DNA of 64,000 nucleotides from Candidatus Alistipes stercoravium. Its GTDB lineage: Bacteria; Bacteroidota; Bacteroidia; Bacteroidales; Rikenellaceae. Location: positions 1 to 64,000 of the forward strand of contig DWWQ01000035.1 of assembly GCA_019119615.1 (NCBI GenBank). The letters are read 5' to 3'. Under the pieces are notes generated by a model. The model was not told where the DNA came from. It ran no database searches and saw only the letters and a list, made by a program, of their open reading frames with translations. Within the stretch, counting starts at the first letter, position 1; the number at the start of each line of letters is the position of its first letter. Shown here piece by piece: positions 23,206 through 30,224 of the stretch. Made by a program: the position numbers and the translations under genes.

Positions 23206-23934
23206 TTAATGCCATTCTACGCCGGCACGCACGGCCGCAACACCGTCGTCGGCCGAGATCTCGAACAGCGCCGCACGCTCCCGCTCCTCGCAGCCGATGC
23301 GGAGCGTCTGCCCGAAGCGGCATTCATGCAGGAAGTGGATGTCCAGGCGCAGCGGCGCATCGAGCGTCAGCAGTTCGACAGGCAGCATGTCGAGCATCAT
23401 CTCGATATAGCGCATCGTATTGACATGGCGGTTGAAGTCGATGTCGCTGTAGACGACCCGATGCTCGGACGTCCGTGTCGGATGCACCTCGCGGATCTTG
23501 CGCGGACGTTCCGCGGGAGACGGCTCGGCGACGATGGCGTCGGCATGCGCATCCCCCACCCACGAAAGATCGACCGCCGTGCGGCTCCGAAGGTCGATCA
23601 TCGCCCACTGGGAAACGGCCCGGCCGAACTGGCGGCCCGCCGCATCGGTGAGCGTGAAGTTTCGCGTCGAGAGTACCCGCCCGTAATCGCTGATCCAGGT
23701 GGCGATGGTATAGTCGGTATACTGTTCGGGGCGCGTGTCGAACTCCATGGCCAGGCGCGAAAGCACCCACGAATGGTTCGCGGCATTGAGCACATCGACC
23801 CCGAAGCCCTTGCCGTAAGCGTCGATGCCTGCCGTATTGAGGATCGCCGAGCCGAGCGACGCAACCGTTGCCCGCAGCGTGAAATCCACATCCTGCGGTT
23901 CGACCCGGTACGGATAATGTGTTTTTTCTGCCAT
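23206..23934 (-). CDS. Acyl-ACP thioesterase
   Basis: 242 residues with two hotdog domains, the layout of bacterial FatA-type acyl-ACP thioesterases. Evidence includes ATVASLGSAILNTAGIDAYG, NHSWVLSRLAMEF in the first domain and VVYSDIDFNRHVNTMRYIEMMLD (the catalytic DxNxHVN-like motif) in the second. It releases fatty acids from acyl carrier protein. The ATG at 23961 would precede the predicted transcription start, because the -7 element is at 23970-23963, so the ATG at 23934 is used. Confidence 0.9.
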   Translation of the reverse strand: MAEKTHYPYRVEPQDVDFTLRATVASLGSAILNTAGIDAYGKGFGVDVLNAANHSWVLSRLAMEFDTRPEQYTDYTIATWISDYGRVLSTRNFTLTDAAGRQFGRAVSQWAMIDLRSRTAVDLSWVGDAHADAIVAEPSPAERPRKIREVHPTRTSEHRVVYSDIDFNRHVNTMRYIEMMLDMLPVELLTLDAPLRLDIHFLHECRFGQTLRIGCEERERAALFEISADDGVAAVRAGVEWH

Positions 23935-23962
23935 CGGTCCTTTTTTTGGCGTTTGATTCAAG

Positions 23963-23989
23963 CAAAGGTAGGAATTTTGCGTATATTTG
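23963..23989. promoter_or_regulatory. Back-to-back promoters
   Basis: TACCTTTG on the minus strand (23970-23963) drives the thioesterase; TATATTTG on the plus strand (23982-23989) drives the membrane protein at 24018. The two -7 elements are 11 bp apart, so each polymerase footprint covers the other's promoter. Confidence 0.6.
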
Positions 23990-24017
23990 TTACAACCAAC
24001 CCTTAAAACAAATCGCT

Positions 24018-24629
24018 ATGGAGACAAAAAAACTCGATTTCGCACAAACCCTGCGCGACGCTATTTACATCGGCGTCAAAAACGCTCCCTCGATCATCGC
24101 AGCCCTCGTACTGTTTCTCATCACGATCTGGATCCCCTATCTGAACATCGGAACCTTCATCGCCATCACACTCCTGCCGACACAGCTGGCAAAAGGCGAG
24201 GTGATCAATCCGATCGGCATCTTCGACAGCAAGTACCGCCGCTATATGGGTGAATTCTTCATCACCACGGGACTTATGGTATTCCCCATCCTGATCGCAT
24301 GCCTCTTCCTCTACATCCCCGGCATCGTGCTTTCACTCTCCTGGTCGCTCGCCTACTATTTCCTTATCGAAAAAGGCAAGAACCCCATGCAGGCCATCAA
24401 GGCCTCGAATGACGCCACCTACGGCAGCAAATGGATCATGTTCTTCATCATGCTGGTCGTCGGCGTACTGTTTGGTGTCGCATTCGGCATCTTCGGCGCC
24501 ATCTGCTCGCTGATCAACGTCGGATTCATCACCTTCGTGGTGATGTTCGTCCTCATCGTCCTCGCTCTCTCGATCTCGATGGCCGTCAATGCGTCGATCT
24601 GGAAGCAGCTCAAGGACAACGTGGAATAA
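24018..24629 (+). CDS. Polytopic membrane protein, unknown function
   Basis: 203 residues with five or six hydrophobic helices: about 20-40, 43-55, 78-110 (FFITTGLMVFPILIACLFLYIPGIVLSLSWSLAYYF) and 137-190 (IMFFIMLVVGVLFGVAFGIFGAI...). The central segment with SWSLAYYFLIEKGKNPMQAIKAS resembles DUF975/DUF4013-like membrane proteins. No enzymatic motif. Transcribed alone from the divergent promoter region and followed by a terminator. Confidence 0.72.
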   Translation: METKKLDFAQTLRDAIYIGVKNAPSIIAALVLFLITIWIPYLNIGTFIAITLLPTQLAKGEVINPIGIFDSKYRRYMGEFFITTGLMVFPILIACLFLYIPGIVLSLSWSLAYYFLIEKGKNPMQAIKASNDATYGSKWIMFFIMLVVGVLFGVAFGIFGAICSLINVGFITFVVMFVLIVLALSISMAVNASIWKQLKDNVE

Positions 24630-24649
24630 ACCCCGAAAAACGGGAACTT

Positions 24650-24676
24650 AAGGCGGCCTTACGGACCGCCTTTTTT
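24650..24676 (+). terminator. Terminator of the membrane protein gene
   Basis: AAGGCGG / CCGCCTT stem followed by T6. Confidence 0.8.
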
Positions 24677-24739
24677 GTCCGAATGCCGAAAAATTATCGA
24701 AAAACGATAAATATTATTTGTTTTTCAGAATATAATCGC

Positions 24740-24747
24740 TATATTTG
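24740..24747 (+). promoter_or_regulatory. -7 element of the DUF2975 operon
   Basis: TATATTTG, 26 nt before the ATG at 24774. Confidence 0.6.
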
Positions 24748-24773
24748 CCCTCGGAACCAAATGCCAAAACCCA

Positions 24774-25487
24774 ATGCAGAACAAAAAAACACTCCTGCAG
24801 CGCCTGCTGGTCATCTACATCACCTTCTTCATCGTGCTGGTGGCCAGTATCGCACACAGCTTCGTAACCGATTTCTATCGGGGCGCGACCGAAGGGGTCG
24901 AACTGGGTGAGGACCTCGCCGAGAAATGGAGCTCCGGGACGCCCCGCATGATCTACATGCTGGATGCACAGATCCTGAAGACCCCCGAAAAGGTCATCGA
25001 AATCCCCTCCGAAATACCGGGAACCGAAATCCGCGCCAAAATCCGCGAACTCAACCTCCTCGTCGAACAGGATGCTCCGGGCGCCTCGCCCCTCTCGCTG
25101 GCCTTCCGTTCGATTGGTGGCAGCAGCTGGCTCTATTTCATGATCATGCTCTGCCCGCTGTTCTATCTGGTCATCATCATCTTCATGTTCATGATCATCC
25201 ACTCGCTGCGCCGCTCGATCCGCGAAGAACGCACGCTCGACAAGAAGAACGTCTGGTACCTGCGCATCATCGGCCTGCTGACCATCGCCTCGGAACTCAT
25301 CACGGACCTCGTAAACTGGGTCATGAGCCAGCGGACCGCCGAAATCCTGACACAGCACGGATATGTGGTCAATACCAGCTTCCAGGTATCCTACTCGATC
25401 ATCATCATGGGCATCCTGATCCTCTTCGCCGCCGAGGTCTTCGCCATCGGCCAGAACCTCAGCGAGGAGCAGAAGCTCACCATATAA
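24774..25487 (+). CDS. DUF2975-type membrane protein
   Basis: 237 residues with four hydrophobic helices: about 10-30, 115-140 (LYFMIMLCPLFYLVIIIFMFMIIHSL), 158-178 and 200-225 (SIIIMGILILFAAEVFAIGQNL). The C-terminal AAEVFAIGQNLSEEQKLTI is typical of DUF2975 proteins, which usually lie next to a small YozG-like HTH regulator, as here. Function unknown; the pairing suggests a membrane sensor or effector working with the regulator. Confidence 0.8.
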   Translation: MQNKKTLLQRLLVIYITFFIVLVASIAHSFVTDFYRGATEGVELGEDLAEKWSSGTPRMIYMLDAQILKTPEKVIEIPSEIPGTEIRAKIRELNLLVEQDAPGASPLSLAFRSIGGSSWLYFMIMLCPLFYLVIIIFMFMIIHSLRRSIREERTLDKKNVWYLRIIGLLTIASELITDLVNWVMSQRTAEILTQHGYVVNTSFQVSYSIIIMGILILFAAEVFAIGQNLSEEQKLTI

Positions 25488-25525
25488 TACGAACGCACAT
25501 GCAATATATGAAAACAATAAACGAA

Positions 25526-25533
25526 GGGGGGGG
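25526..25533 (+). repeat. Homopolymeric G8 tract at the HTH regulator start
   Basis: Eight G lie 6 bases before the ATG at 25539. An upstream ATG at 25508 is out of frame with the regulator by one base; G7 would join the two frames. Confidence 0.8.
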
Positions 25534-25538
25534 TCGAT

Positions 25539-25760
25539 ATGGCGATAATCATCAACATAGACGTCATGATGGCCAAACGCAAAATCTCGCTCGGGGAACT
25601 CGCCGAACGCGTGGACATCACGCCCGCAAACCTCTCGATCCTCAAGAACGGAAAGGCCAAGGCCATCCGATTCTCGACACTCGAGGCCATCTGCCGCGAG
25701 CTGGATTGCCAGCCCGGGGACATCATCGAATACAGGCCCGAACCGAAACAGGAAAAGTAA
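25539..25760 (+). CDS. Small Cro/C1-type HTH regulator, YozG-like
   Basis: 73 residues, a bare helix-turn-helix. MMAKRKISLGELAERVDITPANLSILKNGKAKAIRF covers the HTH; TLEAICRELDCQPGDIIEYRP is the conserved tail of YozG-like regulators. It is the partner gene of the DUF2975 membrane protein 51 bp upstream. The G8 tract directly before the start could alter expression by slippage. Target genes unknown. Confidence 0.9.
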   Translation: MAIIINIDVMMAKRKISLGELAERVDITPANLSILKNGKAKAIRFSTLEAICRELDCQPGDIIEYRPEPKQEK

Positions 25761-25787
25761 GATAACCTCAAATCAAATAGAAAACCT

Positions 25788-28616
25788 ATGAGAAAACTGA
25801 TGATGCTTGCCGCAGCGTTCTGCTTCATGGGCAGCGTAACGGCACAGATCAATCCGATGCAGCCCATACCCGCGGACCCGGAGGTGCGCACGGGCAAACT
25901 CGAGAACGGTCTGACCTACTACATCCGTCATAACGAAAAGCCCAAGGGGCAGGCGGATTTCTACATTCTCCACGACGTGGGCGCCATCCAGGAGGAGGAC
26001 GACCAGCAGGGCCTCGCACATTTCCTCGAGCACATGGCCTTCAACGGCACGAAAAACCTCCCCGGAAAACAACTCATCGAGTATCTGGAGACCGTCGGCG
26101 TGAAGTTCGGATACAACCTCAACGCCGGAACCAGCTGGGACTACACCGTCTACAACATCTCCGACGTGCCGACCTCGCGCCAGGGAATCATCGACTCCGC
26201 GATGCTCGTACTGCACGACTGGTCGCACTTCATCGCGCTGCAGCCCGAAGAGATCGACTCCGAGCGCGGCGTTATCATGGAGGAGCTCCGCACGCGCGAC
26301 GGCGCCTCGTGGCGCTCGACGATGAAGCTCCTGCAGGCCCTCGGCAAGGGAACCCGCTACGAGCACCGCAACCTGATCGGCTATCTCGACGGACTGAAGA
26401 GCTTCGAGCACGATGCCCTGGAGCGTTTCTACCACAAGTGGTACCGTCCCGACTACCAGGCGATCATCATCGTCGGTGATCTGGATGCCGAAGCCACCGA
26501 AGCCCGTCTGAAGGAGATGATGGCCGACATCCCCGCACCGGCAGCCGATGCCCCGCAGAAGGAGGTCATCGTGGTGCCCGACAACGAGGAGCCCATCGTC
26601 AGCATCTTCACCGACCCCGAAATGCAGGGTTCGCGCGTACAGATCTTCGTCAAGCGCCCGGCTCTGCCCGAGGAGATGAACGACAAGGTAGCTGCCGAGA
26701 TCATCAACATTACCGAAGCCTACATGAGCACGATGGAAAACGCCCGCCTGCAGGAGATCGCCATGCAGCCCGACGCACCCTTCCTCGGCGCCGGCATGGG
26801 CACGGGCGACGTGATCGGCATCATCCCGACGCTCAACGCCACGGTATTCACCGCCATGACCCAGGACGGACAGCTCGCACGCGGCATGGAGGCCATCTAC
26901 ACCGAGATGGAGAAGGTAGCCCGCCACGGATTCACCCAGGGTGAATTCGAGCGCGCCCAGGAGAACCTCATGCGCCAGGTGGAGCGCTCCTATGCGAACC
27001 GCAACGACCGCACGAACAGCCAGTTCGTCAGCACCTATCTGAGCAACTACCGCAAGAACAGCCCCATGCCCGATGCCGAGACCGAATGGAAACTCGACAG
27101 CATGATCATCAAGATGCTCAACGTCGATGTAATCAACGCCTACGCCCGTGAGGTCATCCAGCCCGGGAATCAGGTCATCGTCGTTACCGCTCCCGAGAAG
27201 GAGGGCGTCGTGAACCCCACCGAAGAGGAGGTGCTCGCCATCCGCAATAAGGTGATGGCCGCAGAAATCGAGGCCTACGAGGACGATGTGGTGAAGGAGC
27301 CGCTTATTCCCGAGGGGACGGTGCTGAAGGGATCGCCCGTGAAGAAGACCGAGGTAAACGACACATACGGCGCTACGGTATGGACGCTGGCAAACGGTAC
27401 GCAGATCGTTGTCAAGCCGACGACGTTCAAGGCCGACGAGGTACGCATGAACGCCCAGGCCAAGGGAGGTCTGTCGATCCTTCCGGACGAGGAGTACTAC
27501 ATGGGTGAGATGATGCCCGCCGTGAACTCCATGTCGGGTGTCGGCAAGTTCTCCGCAACGGAACTCCGCAAGCAGCTCTCCGGCAAGTCGGCCGGCGTAC
27601 AGCCCTCGGTGAGCGAATACGCCAGCACGATGAACGGTTCCTGCTCGCCCAAGGATATCGAGACGATGCTCCAGCTCGTCTACCTCAACTTCACGCAGCC
27701 CCGCTTCGACCGCACGGACTACGACAACCTGATGAAGATGCTCCGTACGCAGTTGGAGAACGCCAAGACGAATCCCGACTTCCAGATGCAGGAGAAGACC
27801 CTCGACGTAATCTACGGGCACAACCCGCGCCGTCAGGTCATCAACACGGAGATTATCGACAAGTTCGATTTCGAGGCGCTGCCCGCCATCTACAAGAAGC
27901 TCTACCCCGATGCGAACAGCTTCCGCTTCACGTTCGTCGGCAACATCGACCCCGAAGTGCTCAAGCCGCTCGTGGAAAAGTATATCGGCTCGATCCCCGC
28001 ATCGAAGAAGCCCATGACCTTCGTCGATGACAAGGCCTATCCCGTCGAGGGCGAGGTCGAGGAGACGTTCCGCACTCCGATGCAGCAGCCCAAGGTTTCC
28101 GTGAACTACACCTTCACGGGCGAGATGGACTACTCGATCAAGAACAAGGTGGCCCTGACGTTCCTCACCCAGGCGCTCAACTCGCGCTATCTGGTTTCGA
28201 TCCGCGAGGAGAAGGGCGGAACCTACGGCGTACAGGTGTATGGTTCGACCGGCTACATCCCGCGCGAAACCTACTCGATGACCATGGCCTTCGATACCAA
28301 CGAGGAGATGGCCGACGAACTGTGCGAGATCATCCTCAAGGAGCTCCGCAAGATCGCCGAGGAGGGCCCGCTGACCGAGGATATCGAGAAGACCCGCGAG
28401 TTCCTTGTCAAGAACTGGAAGAACAGCCTCGAGCAGAACGGCTCGTGGATGAGCTACCTGCAGGCCAAGTACGGTTCGGGCCTCGACTATCTCGCCGACC
28501 AGGAGGAGGCCGTACGCACGACGACCAACGCCGATGTACAAGCCCTGGCCAAGAAGATCCTCGAGGACGGCAACATGGTCAAGGTCATGATGCGCCCCGA
28601 GGCTGCCGAGGAGTAG
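25788..28616 (+). CDS. M16-family zinc metalloprotease, exported
   Basis: 942 residues. Signal peptide MRKLMMLAAAFCFMGSVTAQ. The inverted zinc motif H78-x-x-E81-H82 (HFLEHMAFNG) lies in the first M16 domain, with the downstream Glu in SERGVIMEELRTRD. A second, non-catalytic M16 pair fills the C-terminal half (TFRTPMQQPKVSVNYTFTGE; SREEKGGTYGVQVYGS region). This single-chain, pitrilysin-like protease degrades peptides in the periplasm. It begins 27 bp after the HTH gene, so it may be partly cotranscribed, although it has its own terminator. Confidence 0.94.
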   Translation: MRKLMMLAAAFCFMGSVTAQINPMQPIPADPEVRTGKLENGLTYYIRHNEKPKGQADFYILHDVGAIQEEDDQQGLAHFLEHMAFNGTKNLPGKQLIEYLETVGVKFGYNLNAGTSWDYTVYNISDVPTSRQGIIDSAMLVLHDWSHFIALQPEEIDSERGVIMEELRTRDGASWRSTMKLLQALGKGTRYEHRNLIGYLDGLKSFEHDALERFYHKWYRPDYQAIIIVGDLDAEATEARLKEMMADIPAPAADAPQKEVIVVPDNEEPIVSIFTDPEMQGSRVQIFVKRPALPEEMNDKVAAEIINITEAYMSTMENARLQEIAMQPDAPFLGAGMGTGDVIGIIPTLNATVFTAMTQDGQLARGMEAIYTEMEKVARHGFTQGEFERAQENLMRQVERSYANRNDRTNSQFVSTYLSNYRKNSPMPDAETEWKLDSMIIKMLNVDVINAYAREVIQPGNQVIVVTAPEKEGVVNPTEEEVLAIRNKVMAAEIEAYEDDVVKEPLIPEGTVLKGSPVKKTEVNDTYGATVWTLANGTQIVVKPTTFKADEVRMNAQAKGGLSILPDEEYYMGEMMPAVNSMSGVGKFSATELRKQLSGKSAGVQPSVSEYASTMNGSCSPKDIETMLQLVYLNFTQPRFDRTDYDNLMKMLRTQLENAKTNPDFQMQEKTLDVIYGHNPRRQVINTEIIDKFDFEALPAIYKKLYPDANSFRFTFVGNIDPEVLKPLVEKYIGSIPASKKPMTFVDDKAYPVEGEVEETFRTPMQQPKVSVNYTFTGEMDYSIKNKVALTFLTQALNSRYLVSIREEKGGTYGVQVYGSTGYIPRETYSMTMAFDTNEEMADELCEIILKELRKIAEEGPLTEDIEKTREFLVKNWKNSLEQNGSWMSYLQAKYGSGLDYLADQEEAVRTTTNADVQALAKKILEDGNMVKVMMRPEAAEE

Positions 28617-28639
28617 CAGACACGGCTGACGTTTTACCG

Positions 28640-28671
28640 AACGGTTCCCGCGCATGCGGGGACCGTTTTTT
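28640..28671 (+). terminator. Terminator of the M16 protease gene
   Basis: ACGGTTCCCGC, GCAT loop, GCGGGGACCGT, then T6. Confidence 0.88.
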
Positions 28672-28888
28672 GTGCCCGTAGCAACCGGGGCCGGATCAGA
28701 CGGACTCTCGCTACAATTCGGGGTACAGCACCCGTCAAATGGCGCGGATAGCAGGAATCACAGCCATCGGACCGGTCGGGGAAGAAGGACAGGAAGGACA
28801 GGAAGTCAGTCAAGAAGAGGGTCCCGAAGCTCCTAACGGGTTGTGCCGTATGCCTCCGGAAAAGCATATCACAGAAGAGCGTATATAA
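28672..28888 (+). other. Intergenic stretch with a possible 49-codon ORF
   Basis: An ATG at 28739 opens a 49-codon frame ending TAA at 28888, directly at the start of the next terminator. The peptide has a GPVGEEGQEGQE segment from a GGACAGGAA direct repeat. No promoter or ribosome-binding site is evident. The block ATGCCTCCGG near 28850 is repeated inside the terminator, so an alternative hairpin is possible. Coding status doubtful. Confidence 0.25.
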
Positions 28889-28922
28889 AAAACCGGAGGC
28901 ATCGTAGGATGCCTCCGGTTTT
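28889..28922. terminator. Terminator at the end of the nuclease/TonB operon
   Basis: AAAACCGGAGGCATC, GTAG loop, GATGCCTCCGGTTTT. It has A and T runs on both sides and lies 18 nt after the last stop of the minus-strand operon. Confidence 0.85.
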
Positions 28923-28939
28923 ACATGCGACGAAGACCG

Positions 28940-30205
28940 TTACTGGTTCTCGTAGTCGTCGCCGCCGACCTTTACGGGCGGGTTCAGCGACTCGGCCGGC
29001 GTATTGGCCTTGATCCACTCCTCGGTGAGCAGATCCTCCTCGGCGAACTGGAGATCCTCCAGGCGGCTGACCGAAATCTGGTACTGCGCATAGTCCGAAG
29101 CCCCACCCTTGAAGTCGCTCTTCTGCGAGTAGATGCCGAAAATACCCAGCACCGTACCCTTGGCCCCGTTCTTCGGGATGGGCTTCATGGCAAACTGCGA
29201 ATATCCGCTCGTACGCACCGTATAGATACCCGGATCCGAGGTGTACAATTCCTTTTCCTCTCCATCCTTCTCATTAATATAGGAGATCATTACCGAACCG
29301 TAGAGGCGGACGTTGTTCCGGTTGTAGGCCCAGTAGTACCAGGCACCGAACTGTGCATCGCCCCAGTCGGTAACGATCCAGCTCGGATAGGGATTCGTAT
29401 AGGAACCGTTCTTAACCATCGAAGGCACATCGCCGTTCTGATCCTTGACTCCGGCATAGCGGACCTTGATGTTCTTGAATCGCACCAGACGGCCCAGGGC
29501 GCTCTTGATGTTCGTGGCACCCGTGAGCAGCGTCTTGTAGCTGTTCTCGTCCACCTCCAAGATATCCGACTCGTCGAGCGTCGTCTTCTCACCCGCGAAG
29601 ACGTTGAGCGACGAAATCTTCGGATCGTCGAGATTCGAGTTGGCGTAGTACTTGTGGCGGCCTGCCGTATTGTAACCGTCCGACGGAGCATCGCCGATCG
29701 ACAGCATCATGCGGTAGTTGCCCAGATAGAGGCCGTCCAGACGTACATAGACCCATTGGCTGATCATGTCCTCCAGATCAAGGTAGAAATCCATATAAAG
29801 ACCGCTGTAAAGCTTCAGCTCGATGGCGGCCGTGCCGTCGTAGATGAACAGCGACTTGTAAATGTTGCCCTGACGGTCGCTGCTGATCACCTTGCCCTTG
29901 ATATAGTACTTCGAGGCATCCTCCCAGCCGCGGAGTCCGGAAAAGCCCTCCTCATCGGGATCCAGCGCGCCGAGCTTCAGCGTACAGGTCGTGGCAAAAT
30001 CACTGTTCGTACCCGTTCCGGAGATGGAACCGAACGCTTTTTCGAACTGAGCCTTCAGGTCGGCAATATTGAGCTGCTGGAGGCCCATTGCCGCCATATC
30101 CTCATTCGTATAGAGCTTCTCCGGAGCAGGCGTGTCGAAATCGTTGTAGCACCCTGCGGTCAGCAGTGCAACCGCAAAGGCCAGTATCATATGCAATTTT
30201 TTCAT
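28940..30205 (-). CDS. DUF5689 surface lipoprotein
   Basis: 421 residues. Lipobox LLTAGC gives a lipidated Cys-19. A DUF5689 region spans about 40-300, an OB-like beta-rich family common in Bacteroidota lipoproteins encoded near nucleases: KYYIKGKVISSDRQGNIYKSLFIYDGTAAIELKL and NIKVRYAGVKDQNGD. It follows the TonB receptor gene by 19 bp, the position a SusD gene would occupy, so it may be the surface ligand-binding partner of that receptor. Ligand unknown; nucleic acid is inferred from the two nuclease genes upstream. Confidence 0.82.
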   Translation of the reverse strand: MKKLHMILAFAVALLTAGCYNDFDTPAPEKLYTNEDMAAMGLQQLNIADLKAQFEKAFGSISGTGTNSDFATTCTLKLGALDPDEEGFSGLRGWEDASKYYIKGKVISSDRQGNIYKSLFIYDGTAAIELKLYSGLYMDFYLDLEDMISQWVYVRLDGLYLGNYRMMLSIGDAPSDGYNTAGRHKYYANSNLDDPKISSLNVFAGEKTTLDESDILEVDENSYKTLLTGATNIKSALGRLVRFKNIKVRYAGVKDQNGDVPSMVKNGSYTNPYPSWIVTDWGDAQFGAWYYWAYNRNNVRLYGSVMISYINEKDGEEKELYTSDPGIYTVRTSGYSQFAMKPIPKNGAKGTVLGIFGIYSQKSDFKGGASDYAQYQISVSRLEDLQFAEEDLLTEEWIKANTPAESLNPPVKVGGDDYENQ

Positions 30206-30224
30206 AGAGCGTTATCTTTCTCGG

